From NCBI RefSeq assembly GCF_000830885.1, contig NZ_CP006951.1:124001-188000 (forward strand): a stretch of 64,000 nucleotides of DNA. The letters run 5' to 3'. The translations under genes and the position numbers were made by a program. This DNA comes from Dehalococcoides mccartyi CG5. GTDB taxonomy: Bacteria > Chloroflexota > Dehalococcoidia > Dehalococcoidales > Dehalococcoidaceae. The notes beneath the pieces were generated by a model. It did not search any database and was not told where the DNA came from. It was given only the letters and a program-made list of their open reading frames with translations. The number at the start of each line of letters is the position of its first letter. Within the stretch, counting starts at the first letter, position 1. Positions 41,108 to 50,302 of this stretch are shown piece by piece.

Positions 41108-42415
41108 ATGACAGTTAAAGAGATTGTGGTAATAGGTGCGGGGGCGGGCGGGCTTATGGCGGCAGGCCGGGCGGCGGAATGCGGCGGCAAAGTAATTCTG
41201 CTGGAAAAATCCGAACAGCCGGGCAAGAAAATGCTTATTTCCGGGCAGGGTAGATGTAATATTTCAAACAGCCGGGATATGGCCGAGTTTATAACCGCTT
41301 TCGGCCCTAACGGGCGGTTTTTATACAGTGCTTTCAGCCGTTTTTTCAGGCAGGAACTGGTGGAGTTGCTTGCCCGCTACGGGGTGGAAACCAAGACCGA
41401 ACGGGGCGGCAGGCTTTTTCCTGATTCGGACAAGGCCGGAGATGTGGTGGGGGCACTGATGAAATATGCCTCAGCCGCTACCCTGATAGCTGGTCAAAAG
41501 GTTAGCCAGATACTGGTGAATGACGGGCAAGTTGTGGGGGTCAAAACCGAAAAGGAGACCTTCAGGGCGGATGCGGCTGTGATTGCCACCGGCGGGGCAT
41601 CTTACCCCGGTACCGGCTCTTCGGGGGACGGCTTTCGCATGGCAGAAGCACTGGGGCATACCATTGTAAAACTCCGTCCGGCTTTAGTGCCTCTGGTAGT
41701 AAAGGAAATAGCCCTTGTTCAGAGTATGCAGGGAGTAGCCCTGAAAAATATTCGCCTGACTTCCTACCGCTGTGAAGCGGATAAAATACCTCTTGATTTG
41801 ATTTTGCAGGACTGGGGGCGGGGCATTACGGGAAAGAAACCGCCTAAAGCGGTTATTGAAAGCCGCATGGGCGAACTGATGATTACTCATTTCGGTCTGG
41901 GCGGGCCTTTGACTATGCTGATGGGGCTTCCGGTTGCCGAGGCATTGGAACAAGGGGCGGTGAGTGTGGCTATAGACCTGAAACCGGCGCTATCTTTGGA
42001 TAAGCTGCGTCTGCGTCTCCAGCGGGATTTTGATACCTTCGGCAAACGCAGTTTTCAAAACCTGCTCTCAGAACTTTTGCCCCAGAAAATGATAAGGCCG
42101 TTTGTAGACCTGACAGGCATAGACCCCTTCAAGTGCGGCGGGCAGATAACGGCGTCTGAGCGTGAAGTTATTTTGGCTAACCTTAAGTGCCTGCGGTTTA
42201 ATATTACTTCCACTCTCCCCCTGACCTCGGCGGTGGTAACTGCCGGCGGGGTAAATCTAAAGGAGATAGACCCCCGGACTATGGAATCCAAACTAATAAA
42301 GGGGCTGTATTTCTGCGGCGAGGTTATGGATATAGATGCGGATACCGGCGGCTACAACCTTCAGGCGGCTTTTTCCAGCGGCTATCTGGCCGGCGAATCG
42401 GCGGCAGGGGCATAA
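41108..42415 (+). CDS. BaiN/HI0933-like FAD-dependent oxidoreductase (copy 1)
   Basis: The flavoprotein has about 435 residues with an N-terminal Rossmann motif (VIGAGAGGLMAAGRAAE). QGRCNISN, ATGGASYPGTGSSGDGF and the C-terminal AGGVNLKEIDPRTMESK and GGYNLQAAFSSG segments define the HI0933/BaiN family. The substrate is unknown; BaiN itself reduces bile acid dienes. ATG 41108 is preferred over GTG 41099, whose AAGGG is too close. A paralogue lies at 57735. The next gene starts 3 bases after its stop. Confidence 0.88.
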   Translation: MTVKEIVVIGAGAGGLMAAGRAAECGGKVILLEKSEQPGKKMLISGQGRCNISNSRDMAEFITAFGPNGRFLYSAFSRFFRQELVELLARYGVETKTERGGRLFPDSDKAGDVVGALMKYASAATLIAGQKVSQILVNDGQVVGVKTEKETFRADAAVIATGGASYPGTGSSGDGFRMAEALGHTIVKLRPALVPLVVKEIALVQSMQGVALKNIRLTSYRCEADKIPLDLILQDWGRGITGKKPPKAVIESRMGELMITHFGLGGPLTMLMGLPVAEALEQGAVSVAIDLKPALSLDKLRLRLQRDFDTFGKRSFQNLLSELLPQKMIRPFVDLTGIDPFKCGGQITASEREVILANLKCLRFNITSTLPLTSAVVTAGGVNLKEIDPRTMESKLIKGLYFCGEVMDIDADTGGYNLQAAFSSGYLAGESAAGA

Positions 42416-42418
42416 AAA

Positions 42419-42949
42419 TTGGTCAGGCGGGTAACGGTAGAGGAGTATAATCTCTGTTGGGCAGAGCAGTATGATGCCGAGGCGGTAAAGCTTCGGGCTT
42501 TACTGGCAGATAATCTGCTTGAGATACACCACATAGGCTCAACCGCTGTGCCGGGGCTTAGTGCCAAACCTATAATAGATATTATGCCGGTGGTCAAAGA
42601 TATATCTGCTATAGACAGGCTTCAGAAAACCTTTGAGCGGGCAGGTTACCTGTATTTGGGCGAATATGGCATTCCGGGCAGGCGTTTTTTGGTGCGGGGG
42701 ACTGATAAAATACGGTTTGCCCATGTGCATATCTTCGGGGTATCTTCCTCAGATATAGAAAGACACCTTGCCTTTCGTGATTATCTGCGTTGCCATGAGG
42801 CAGAGGCAGCGGAATATTCCTGTATCAAAAAGGCGCTGGCACTCAAATTCCCCGAGGACATAGAGGCCTATATAAACGGCAAGTCCGGTTTTGTCAGGGA
42901 CTTAGAGACCAAAGCCCTGAAGTGGTTCAGGGCAAACCTCCAGACCTGA
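42419..42949 (+). CDS. GrpB/UPF0157 family nucleotidyltransferase-like protein
   Basis: The 176-residue protein has the family core IHHIGSTAVPGLSAKPIIDI, a nucleotidyltransferase-like fold of unclear activity. VHIFGVSSSDIERHLAFRDYL is also typical. The TTG start follows AGGGGC within the end of the preceding flavoprotein gene, so the two are probably cotranscribed. Confidence 0.85.
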   Translation: MVRRVTVEEYNLCWAEQYDAEAVKLRALLADNLLEIHHIGSTAVPGLSAKPIIDIMPVVKDISAIDRLQKTFERAGYLYLGEYGIPGRRFLVRGTDKIRFAHVHIFGVSSSDIERHLAFRDYLRCHEAEAAEYSCIKKALALKFPEDIEAYINGKSGFVRDLETKALKWFRANLQT

Positions 42950-43190
42950 ACCTATTATTCTTTACCCGCCGGAGTCCTCTTGTCTGAAAAGTATAGACAT
43001 ACTTACATAAGTCCGCTATTGACTTTTTCAAGTGGCAAAATTCGGAAATCATCCTGTAATAAATACGTACACTTACTAATACCGCCGGAAGCGGATAAAA
43101 AGCATAATGAACATCCGAGTGATTGTTATCGGCTTTCAGAGCCGGTTTTTTGGTGTATGTGACGCAGCCAGCGTTACCGAGAGGAATGTA

Positions 43191-43493
43191 GTGAGTATGC
43201 AAATGCTTTTAAATCAGGATATTATAAATAAGTGTGTATGCCACAAATGTCCTGTACAAAATCAGAGTGAATGCGTTCATACCCAGATGGCTGAGCTGAA
43301 AAACAGCCTCAAGGAAACTCCTTTGGATCCGCATAAAATCCCCAAGGCATATTGTGTTAACGGAAAGTCTCTCTGCAAGGGGATTGACCACAGCAAACCC
43401 TGCATCTGCGGCAGCTGTGATGTTTATGCCAAATATCACCTGTCCGAAGGTGAACCGGGCGGGTTTTATTGTTTTGAAGGCAAATCTGTTTAG
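43191..43493 (+). CDS. DUF2769 family cysteine-rich protein
   Basis: This roughly 100-residue protein has a pattern of cysteine pairs: CVCHKCPVQ, SECVH, YCVNGKSLC and CICGSCDVYAKY. The layout fits DUF2769 and suggests metal or iron-sulfur binding. The start at GTG 43191 is chosen because AGAGGAA lies 6 bases upstream. The frame is open back to 43107, but that part has no family similarity. Function is unknown. Confidence 0.75.
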   Translation: MSMQMLLNQDIINKCVCHKCPVQNQSECVHTQMAELKNSLKETPLDPHKIPKAYCVNGKSLCKGIDHSKPCICGSCDVYAKYHLSEGEPGGFYCFEGKSV

Positions 43494-43683
43494 ACTGTGC
43501 CCCCCAAGGGTTCTTTTTCTGGTTTTCCATCGGTTTATTATTCTTTTTTACCGAATTTAGTTAAGGGGTGATATTTCCTGAATACCGGCGTATGCTTAAA
43601 GCTAGGGAATATTTACCGTAAACTTTAAAAGGGATTTTCGCTATAAGTGTCGTATCAGTTTGGGAAGGAGTGATTTTTAACCT

Positions 43684-43959
43684 ATGGAAAAGATTATAGG
43701 CAGGAATGCAGGTAAGATTAAACTATATGCCCTAAGTACCTGCGGCTGGTGCCGTTTGACCCGCCAGCTTCTGGCTGAACTGGGAGTAGCCTACGAATTT
43801 GAATATGTTGATTTGCTTACCGGAGCGGAACGGGAAAAAGCCGTAAAAGAACTGACGGCTCTTAACCCGTCCAGCTCTTTTCCTACGATGGTTATCGGGG
43901 AAAACAGAGTGATAATAGGTTATAAAAAAGCTGAAATACGGGAGGCGCTGAAAGCATGA
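43684..43959 (+). CDS. Glutaredoxin-like protein
   Basis: The 91-residue thioredoxin-fold protein has the active site [10 protein letters not shown] (CxxC) near residue 19 and the cis-proline segment SFPTMVIGE. It resembles NrdH/glutaredoxin-type dithiol carriers. It overlaps the start of the next gene by 4 bases (ATGA), so both are translated together. Its electron donor is probably the FTR-like protein encoded next. Confidence 0.88.
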   Translation: MEKIIGRNAGKIKLYALSTCGWCRLTRQLLAELGVAYEFEYVDLLTGAEREKAVKELTALNPSSSFPTMVIGENRVIIGYKKAEIREALKA

Positions 43960-44459
43960 GTTCAAAACTTCCTGAACCGTCAGAAGGCCCTGTACTTTTT
44001 CAGGCACGCCTCAAAAATGAGGCTGAGGCTTCTGGTTATCACCTTAACCCGGATGGGTCTTTTGTAAAGATGCTGGCTGAGGGTTTACTGGCTAACCGCC
44101 AGCGGTATGGTTACCCATCCTGTCCCTGCCGTCTGGCAAAAGGTGATAAAAAGGCTGACTTGGATATTATTTGCCCGTGTGATTACCGTGATGCAGACCT
44201 GAGTGAATTTGGCAGCTGCTACTGTGCGCTGTATGTAAATAGCCATATTGCAAAGGGTGAAAAAAAGGCTCAGGCAGTGCCTGAACGCCGCCATTTGCCC
44301 GAAACCCGTCCGGAAACAAAGCCTGCCGAAGCTCCTTCCGGGCTGGCTTATCCTGTTTGGCGTTGCCGGGCCTGCGGATACCTGTGCGGGCGTGACGAAG
44401 CGCCGGATGAGTGTCCCATTTGCAAGGCAGACAAAGAACGGTTTGAGCGGTTCATGTAG
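43956..44459 (+). CDS. Ferredoxin-thioredoxin reductase catalytic domain fused to rubredoxin
   Basis: The 167-residue protein has two parts. Residues about 25-100 carry the FTR catalytic cysteines ([27 protein letters not shown]), which hold a [4Fe-4S] cluster next to a redox disulfide. Residues about 130-167 form a rubredoxin-like knuckle pair ([19 protein letters not shown]). A Pro/Glu linker joins them. It likely moves electrons from an iron carrier to a disulfide target, probably the glutaredoxin encoded upstream. No plant-type variable FTR subunit is seen. Confidence 0.88.
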   Translation: MSSKLPEPSEGPVLFQARLKNEAEASGYHLNPDGSFVKMLAEGLLANRQRYGYPSCPCRLAKGDKKADLDIICPCDYRDADLSEFGSCYCALYVNSHIAKGEKKAQAVPERRHLPETRPETKPAEAPSGLAYPVWRCRACGYLCGRDEAPDECPICKADKERFERFM

Positions 44460-44550
44460 TAAAACCCAAAAGTCCAAAAAGGCTTGCCTGAGAGTGCCAT
44501 TTGGGTTATCATAGTGTCAGGTATTGTGGTTACAGGGCTGGTCTTTTGGG

Positions 44551-45462
44551 ATGAATTTTTTACGCCGTTATGATCTGTATCTAGTTTTATTGTTCATAGT
44601 TTTGGCAGTACTGGCAGCCGAAGGCGGCTGGGTGCTGCCTTTGCGGTTGTTATTCGGCGTGCCGCTAGTTCTGATAGTGCCGGGTTATGCCCTGATGTCT
44701 GTCTTGTACCCGTCAAGGCTTAGTCTTAGCCGCTCCGGGCGGTTTATGATGGGTTTGGGGCTTAGTCTGTCAGTATCCATATTGGCCGGGCTGGCGCTTA
44801 ACTATACAGTCGGGCTGGAGCAGGCGAGTGTTCTGTATGCTCTTAGCGGTTTCAGCCTTGTTTTTTGCCTTATAGCCATTGGCCGGAGGCAGCATCTGCC
44901 GCCCAATGAGAAACCCGGTCTGATACTAACCCCGCCTGATACCAAAAGGCATTTGCCTCCAAACACCTCCCAGATATTTCTGAATGTGATTCTCTCGGTT
45001 TGCCTGCTGGGGGTGGGGGGAGTTGCCGCAAAACAGCTGCTACAGGTTTATTCCCCGTCTGAATTCACCCGGTTTTATCTGCTGGGGCTGAATGATACTG
45101 CCGAAAACTTTCCCAGTCTGTTTATTTTAAATGGTGAACAGGTGGCGGGGGTTAAATATGGCAACCAGCCTGCGGTAGTGGCTGTTTCTGCCCGACTTAA
45201 ACTGGTAATATCCAATAGTGGCCAGTCCGAAATGGTTTATCAGGTAGAGGCTTTACTTAACGGCCAGAACTACCGCTTTTCCCTTAAAGAAGGCGGGGAA
45301 TTTGATGGTCTGGTAAAAGTACCGGTGGATACCATTAAGTCACTTGAGCTTTATTTTGCCCCGTTTGAGGCTGGAGATAACCAAGTGCTGGAAATCTGGC
45401 TTTATGCCGGTGAAACCGCAGTGTTTACTAAGCCGCTCAAAATTGTCTTCAGCACAGTTTGA
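44551..45462 (+). CDS. DUF1616 domain membrane protein
   Basis: This protein of about 303 residues has four N-terminal membrane helices and one near residue 150. An extracytoplasmic C-terminal domain follows. The FGVPLVLIVPGYALMSVLYP segment is typical of DUF1616. The start is uncertain: ATG 44551 or TTG 44524, neither with a strong ribosome site. The family often occurs with cell-surface glycan genes, and a glycosyltransferase is convergent next to it. No specific function is known. Confidence 0.75.
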   Translation: MNFLRRYDLYLVLLFIVLAVLAAEGGWVLPLRLLFGVPLVLIVPGYALMSVLYPSRLSLSRSGRFMMGLGLSLSVSILAGLALNYTVGLEQASVLYALSGFSLVFCLIAIGRRQHLPPNEKPGLILTPPDTKRHLPPNTSQIFLNVILSVCLLGVGGVAAKQLLQVYSPSEFTRFYLLGLNDTAENFPSLFILNGEQVAGVKYGNQPAVVAVSARLKLVISNSGQSEMVYQVEALLNGQNYRFSLKEGGEFDGLVKVPVDTIKSLELYFAPFEAGDNQVLEIWLYAGETAVFTKPLKIVFSTV

Positions 45463-45474
45463 AGCGGTCTTTTC

Positions 45475-46482
45475 TCAGGCTAACAGCTTGGTGTATAGCT
45501 CTTTGAGGCTGGTTATTATGAGAGGCCAAGCGCAGGTGGCTACTTTGTGGCGGGTATTGGCCGGCGGATTTTGAGTATAGGCCTGAAAGGCTTTTAAAAA
45601 TTCAAAATCATCATGGGCGTAGTATAAGCCCTCTCCGGCTGGAAATACTTCCGGCAGAGCCCCGAACGGGGTAGTTATAACCGGCAGATTGGCAGACATG
45701 GCCTCCAGTACCGAAAGAGGCATTTCGCTGGAAAAAATCTGGTGGTTGGCATCCTCTTCCAGCAGCATGGGGTATACATAAGCGTCTGCCAGAGCATATA
45801 AATCTGCAATATTGGGGCGGAAACTGGTCAATATCATACAACCGCTTTTCCTCAGATTTTCCAGCAGTGTACGGTTAAAGATACCCGGATTTGAGACCGC
45901 CATGATTACCTGGGTATCCGGGTTTTGCATTCGTCGGAGCAGGTCCACACCTCGTCCTGCCCGTATTGGTCCCACGTGGAGAAGCAGGAGTTTGTTGTGC
46001 GGCAGGCAATACCGGCGGCGAAGTTCGGCTTTGATTTCGGGTGAGACTGGCTGAAAGGTAGCCATATCCACTCCGTTCGGCAAAATGACAGTCTCTATTC
46101 CGGCCTCCCTGAAAAAGGAGGCACTTTTTTGGGACAAACAGATTGCCATGTCCGGTTTTATATAAGGAAGCATATTCCGGACGGTACGGGTATTGACTGG
46201 CTGTTGAGCCGAAATCACCGTTTTGGCTCGCGGGGCAGACAGTTTGGCCATCTTCAGGCGGAAAAGTTCAGCGGCATCCGGTTTGCCCAGCAGGTGGATT
46301 ATATCCGGCTGGAAACGGCGGATACGGTTTAAGCTTCGGGGGCGGGTGAAGTGTTCTCTGGGGCAGAGCAGGAGAAGTATGTCCTTTTCTTTTGAAAGAA
46401 AATCAGCCAGCTGGGCCGCCATCTTATAGATACTGCGGTCAGGGCAAACCTTGAAATCACCTATCAGGCAGATTTTTATCAT
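45475..46482 (-). CDS. GT-B fold glycosyltransferase
   Basis: The 335-residue protein belongs to the GT4-like group. The C-terminal domain has the donor-site motif LSVLEAMSANLPVITTPFG, with the conserved EA pair. VILPNGVDMATFQP marks the start of the second Rossmann domain. It probably adds a sugar to a lipid or surface polymer. It is convergent with the DUF1616 gene. Donor and acceptor are unknown. Confidence 0.85.
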   Translation of the reverse strand: MIKICLIGDFKVCPDRSIYKMAAQLADFLSKEKDILLLLCPREHFTRPRSLNRIRRFQPDIIHLLGKPDAAELFRLKMAKLSAPRAKTVISAQQPVNTRTVRNMLPYIKPDMAICLSQKSASFFREAGIETVILPNGVDMATFQPVSPEIKAELRRRYCLPHNKLLLLHVGPIRAGRGVDLLRRMQNPDTQVIMAVSNPGIFNRTLLENLRKSGCMILTSFRPNIADLYALADAYVYPMLLEEDANHQIFSSEMPLSVLEAMSANLPVITTPFGALPEVFPAGEGLYYAHDDFEFLKAFQAYTQNPPANTRHKVATCAWPLIITSLKELYTKLLA

Positions 46483-46808
46483 ATACGCTCAGGAATATCT
46501 GAAGTCTAGTGTAAGCCACTTTTCGCTGTTCGTCAAAGCATTTTACACTAAAGCTAGTGCCAAGGGTCATAACAGCCTAATACGCCAAATGACCATGACA
46601 GTGCGTAATAAATAGGCACAAACTATTGACAAATGACATATAGCAGGCTTATTATAGTGACAATAAGCGAAAAAACAGGATGCAAATGGAGCAAAAGGCT
46701 ATATAGTATTTGTAACAAAGGTTTGATATAGGGACTTAAGGTTGGGATATTTAGGGGGGCATATCCTGCCACTTGTACTTGGCGGCCATATTTTCTAAAC
46801 TGATACAG
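46483..46808 (+). promoter_or_regulatory. Intergenic region with PIG-L gene promoter and dyad
   Basis: A promoter is predicted with TTGACA (46626-46631) and TATTAT (46650-46655), 18 bases apart. An inverted repeat TAGTGTAA/TTACACTA (46507-46514 with 46543-46550) lies further upstream. The leader to the PIG-L gene would be about 150 bases. No other gene is seen here. Confidence 0.5.
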
Positions 46809-47606
46809 ATGAAACTTATGAAAAAGAATAGGGCAAGACTATTTCTTAGCCTGACGGTTATCTGTCTGGCGGGTGTATCCTTTTTTCTCTGGGCTATGCC
46901 GGCAGTACTGGGCCAGCAGTATATCAAACAGCTTGATTACTTGCCGTCACCCCAACCGGGGGAGAGGATACTTATATTTTCACCCCACCCCGATGATGAA
47001 ACTATTGCACTTGGTGGCTACATTGACAGTGCCTGTCAGGCCGGAGCGGAGGTAGAGATTGTACTGGTTACGGACGGCAGCAAATTTACCAACAAAGAAA
47101 TCCGTTACCAAGAGTTTGAAAGTGCCTGCCGCTTGCTGGGGGTGGCAGCAGACCATCTGGTGTTTTTGGATTTTAAAGACGGCAGTCTTCGGTCAGTGCC
47201 TGTTACCCTGTTGATAGATTGCTTCGGTGCTTTGATAAATAGCTTCATGCCGGATATTGTGTTTTACCCCCACCCCCAAGATGCTCACGATGACCATGCG
47301 GCTGTAAGCAGGGCAGTCAGGCAGTGTTTAAAAGTTACCCCCGGTATCCGGGGTTATGAATATCTGGTGCATTATCGGATATTCTTCCCTCAACCGCGGG
47401 TTTTTAACCAAAACTTGTATCTGTTGCCGCCGCTTACGCTGGTAAATGAAGACCACAACTGGCTTAAGTTTGACCTCTCTGAAGAGCAGCTGGAACGAAA
47501 ATTGGCAGCCCTGAGTGCCTATGCGAGCCAGCTGAAAAATCCATTTCTGAAGCCCCTTATGCAGAGTTTTATCCGCCAGAATGAGCTGGTTTGTCTGCCG
47601 AACTGA
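46809..47606 (+). CDS. PIG-L/LmbE-family deacetylase
   Basis: This protein of about 265 residues has an N-terminal hydrophobic anchor and then the zinc motif FSPHPDDETIALGG. The second metal ligand segment is HPQDAHDDHAAVS. Such enzymes remove N-acetyl groups from sugars or related compounds. The anchor suggests it works at the outer face of the membrane. The exact start is uncertain (46773 TTG, 46809 ATG, 46818 ATG), and no strong ribosome site is visible. Confidence 0.88.
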   Translation: MKLMKKNRARLFLSLTVICLAGVSFFLWAMPAVLGQQYIKQLDYLPSPQPGERILIFSPHPDDETIALGGYIDSACQAGAEVEIVLVTDGSKFTNKEIRYQEFESACRLLGVAADHLVFLDFKDGSLRSVPVTLLIDCFGALINSFMPDIVFYPHPQDAHDDHAAVSRAVRQCLKVTPGIRGYEYLVHYRIFFPQPRVFNQNLYLLPPLTLVNEDHNWLKFDLSEEQLERKLAALSAYASQLKNPFLKPLMQSFIRQNELVCLPN

Positions 47607-47878
47607 TTCAATCAGGGTTTGGGGGATTTCGGCTGGCAGTATCCCCTTAAGATTTCAAAACAGTAAATAGTCAGGCTGAGTTATGCTCTTTGTTCCCCTT
47701 CTGGCTGGCCAGATTGCCAGAGCAAGGCCTGAAATGCGGGGCGTGCTGGTTTCCCCCCCTTAAACAACCTTACCTTGGCGTGCCAGGCTTTGTGGGGCTT
47801 GCCTTTAACAATTCTGACCGCTAACATTTATATGTAATATTTTCGGGATATAAATAATAATTGGGAGTAACCGGATAT

Positions 47879-48853
47879 ATGAATAATATAATAGATAAAA
47901 AATGGGCTTACCGTGAGCTCGGCAAAACGGGCATAGGGCTTAGCCCCATCGGCTTGGGCGGCTGGCAGTTTTCCCGCGGTAAGGGGGCGGCTATTGGGGT
48001 ATGGGGCATGCTGAACCAGACCAAAGTAAACGAGATTGTGCTTAATTCGTTGGGGGGTGGGATAAACTGGTTTGATACAGCCGAAGCCTATGGCATGGGG
48101 CAGAGTGAAGAGGCTTTAGCCGAAGCCCTGAAACAGGCGGGTATCCAGCCCGGAGAGTGCTTTATAGCTACCAAATGGCAGCCTACTTTGCGATTTGCAT
48201 CTTCTATTAAAACCCTTCTGCCCATGCGCGAGGGTTTTCTAAACCCTTATAAAGTGGATTTGTATCAGGTTCATTTTCCGGGCCTTTTTGCCTCTATTGA
48301 TGCCCAGATGGATAACATGGCTGCCTTGTATAAAGAAGGGCGGATACGGGCCATAGGCGTCAGCAACTTTAATGCCTCCCAGATGCGCATTGCCCAGAAG
48401 CGTTTAAATGAACATGGTTTGTCACTAGCATCAAATCAAGTCAGGTACAATCTGCTGGACAGGCAGATTGAGACTAACGGGGTGTTTGAAACTGCCCGTG
48501 AGTTGGGTATAAGCCTGCTAGCTTATTCTCCGTTGGGTATGGGTATCCTTTCAGGTAAATACCAGCGTAACCCGGAGTATCTGCAGCAGGTGCCGTTTAT
48601 CCGCCGTAAATCTATCCGCCGGGCGCTGGAAAAGAGTATGCCTATTATCGCCAAGCTTTCAGAAATAGCCGGCAGATACAGTGCAGATATAGCTCAGGTA
48701 GCTCTGGCGTGGGTAATTTACGGGCAGGGAGATACTGTTTTTGCCATAGCCGGCGCCAGTACTCCGGTGCAGGCACGGGAAAACCTGAAGGCTCTGGATA
48801 TAAAGCTGACTACAGCCGAAATAGCTGAATTAAATAAGGTGTCCCGGTTTTAG
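47879..48853 (+). CDS. Aldo/keto reductase
   Basis: The 324-residue TIM-barrel oxidoreductase has the catalytic Asp-Tyr pair in WFDTAEAYGMGQSE, Lys in ATKW, and His in YQVHFP. IGVSNFN is diagnostic. It uses NADPH to reduce an aldehyde or ketone; the substrate is unknown. ATG 47879 is preferred, with GGGAG upstream. It could remove methylglyoxal, which ties to mgsA only by speculation. Its end overlaps the convergent DUF134 gene by 4 bases. Confidence 0.9.
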   Translation: MNNIIDKKWAYRELGKTGIGLSPIGLGGWQFSRGKGAAIGVWGMLNQTKVNEIVLNSLGGGINWFDTAEAYGMGQSEEALAEALKQAGIQPGECFIATKWQPTLRFASSIKTLLPMREGFLNPYKVDLYQVHFPGLFASIDAQMDNMAALYKEGRIRAIGVSNFNASQMRIAQKRLNEHGLSLASNQVRYNLLDRQIETNGVFETARELGISLLAYSPLGMGILSGKYQRNPEYLQQVPFIRRKSIRRALEKSMPIIAKLSEIAGRYSADIAQVALAWVIYGQGDTVFAIAGASTPVQARENLKALDIKLTTAEIAELNKVSRF

Positions 48854-49203
48854 GTCTGCTCCGGCGGGTCTGGCTGGCAAGGGGGCGTTTGCCTCTGGCA
48901 GCAGGGGCGGGCATCTATCTCAAAAACCCCTCCCTCTATCCGCAGTGCCTTGCCATTTAGCAGGGCGTCTGCCACTTTGTATCTGGCGGAATAAAGCATC
49001 CGCTGAAAAGTGGGGCGGGAGATATTCATCTGCAGGGCGGCTTGGGCTTGCTCCAGCCCCAGCAGGTCTTTTAAACGCAGTGCTTCAGCTTCCTCAGTAG
49101 ACAGCTGGTTTTCCTCAAGCATACTCAGAGGTATGCCGGCAGGTTTGTAATAAGCTACTTTGGGTATCTCACTTATGCGGCGGCATTTGTACGGTCGGGG
49201 CAT
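48850..49203 (-). CDS. DUF134/UPF0251 helix-turn-helix protein
   Basis: The 117-residue protein matches the DUF134 family: MPRPYKCRRI at the N-terminus, EAEALRLKDLLGLEQAQAALQMNISRPTFQRML forming a sigma-like HTH, and a C-terminal IEGGVFEIDARPCC tail. It is probably a DNA-binding regulator. The extra C-terminal cysteines may bind metal. It is the only gene on its strand here. Confidence 0.85.
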   Translation of the reverse strand: MPRPYKCRRISEIPKVAYYKPAGIPLSMLEENQLSTEEAEALRLKDLLGLEQAQAALQMNISRPTFQRMLYSARYKVADALLNGKALRIEGGVFEIDARPCCQRQTPPCQPDPPEQT

Positions 49204-49354
49204 GGTGCTTACCTTTCAGTTTCTTTCACGCTTGGCTTCAGAATAGCCTCTACTTTTATTTGTGTCAATATTTATTCTGCAGGTGTTATTACGTATCATT
49301 ACTAATAGACCATGTGCCTGTTTTGGATTAAGCTCAGAAGAGGAGGGCAAAGCG

Positions 49355-49849
49355 ATGGCAGATACCGAGTTTATTACGCAGCAGATACAACTTTTAAAAG
49401 ACCCGGATGGTCTGAAACGCCAGTTTGCCCGGCTGGCGCTTGAAGATTTGGGTAAATCAAGCGTGCCGTATCTGGTTGCCAAGCTGGATGAGTATCAGGG
49501 TGATGCCCTGTGGGAAAGTGTAAAAGCCCTAAGCCGCATTGGGGATGCCTCTTCCGCCGGGGCTTTGGTCAAACTTCTCTCCCATGAGGTATCCGATATA
49601 CGCTGGCTGGCCTCTTTGGGTCTGATAAAAATAGGCAAAGAAGGGGTGAAGCCGCTGCTGCGTGCCCTTAGTTTATCAGATGCCCGTTCACCTCTCCTCA
49701 GAGAGGAAGCTCACCATGTGCTTACCGGGCTGAGAGACAAGCAGCTTAAAAACAGTTTGTCAGGGGTTATAAAGGCTTTGGAAAGCAATTCCCCCCGGTC
49801 TGATGCTCCGGTAGCCGCCGAGGAAGCGCTTGTAAAGCTTAAATTTTAA
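49355..49849 (+). CDS. HEAT-repeat protein
   Basis: This 164-residue protein is built of HEAT-like helical repeats (LKRQFARLALEDLGKSSVPYL, ALWESVKALSRIGDASSAGAL, DIRWLASLGLIKIGKEGV). It is likely a protein-interaction scaffold. The start at 49355 is chosen for GAGGAGGG 6 bases upstream. The partner is unknown. Confidence 0.82.
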   Translation: MADTEFITQQIQLLKDPDGLKRQFARLALEDLGKSSVPYLVAKLDEYQGDALWESVKALSRIGDASSAGALVKLLSHEVSDIRWLASLGLIKIGKEGVKPLLRALSLSDARSPLLREEAHHVLTGLRDKQLKNSLSGVIKALESNSPRSDAPVAAEEALVKLKF

Positions 49850-49989
49850 AATAAAACCTGATTATTATCTATACATGGATAAATACAGGCAAATAAAATG
49901 ATTTACAGTTAACTACAGAAAAATAAGGTTATAAAATAATCTGTATTTATTTAAAAGGTCTTAATATCTCGCTATTATACCTCTGTAGC

Positions 49990-50019
49990 TTGACTGTAGG
50001 GATATAATAGCGGTAAAAT
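49990..50019 (+). promoter_or_regulatory. Predicted promoter of the lysine aminomutase gene
   Basis: TTGACT (49990-49995) and TAAAAT (50014-50019) lie 18 bases apart, giving a leader of about 275 bases. A frame of 25 codons (50029-50106) and a CCCGT/ACGGG hairpin followed by TTTT (50097-50114) lie in the leader. The rest of the 49850-50302 gap shows nothing I can name. Confidence 0.5.
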
Positions 50020-50302
50020 AAAGTAAATATGAAGCACATGAGGAGGTATTTATCTCTCCAAAGTGAAAAAGTTTATTTGAATATAGTTTGTTGTAGCCCG
50101 TTTTAACGGGTTTTGCCCCGGCCCTTTCCGCTGTATTTAGTTTTCAGGTTTTTCTCCAGCCACTGGTTTTTATATTATCCCGGGTACTTGTCAGTCTTTA
50201 CGCAGTTCCAAATTTTCTGTCCGAGACTTTCATTTGTCTAGCCGTGTTTTCTTAATTCAGCTTTCGGGTTGGGGTTATTCCCTGCACAAAGGAAGGATTA
50301 AC

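Noticed and set aside
49850-50302. Lysine riboswitch upstream of the lysine aminomutase gene
   Set aside because: The expected conserved core and multi-helix junction could not be drawn. Only a small hairpin and a short frame are visible.
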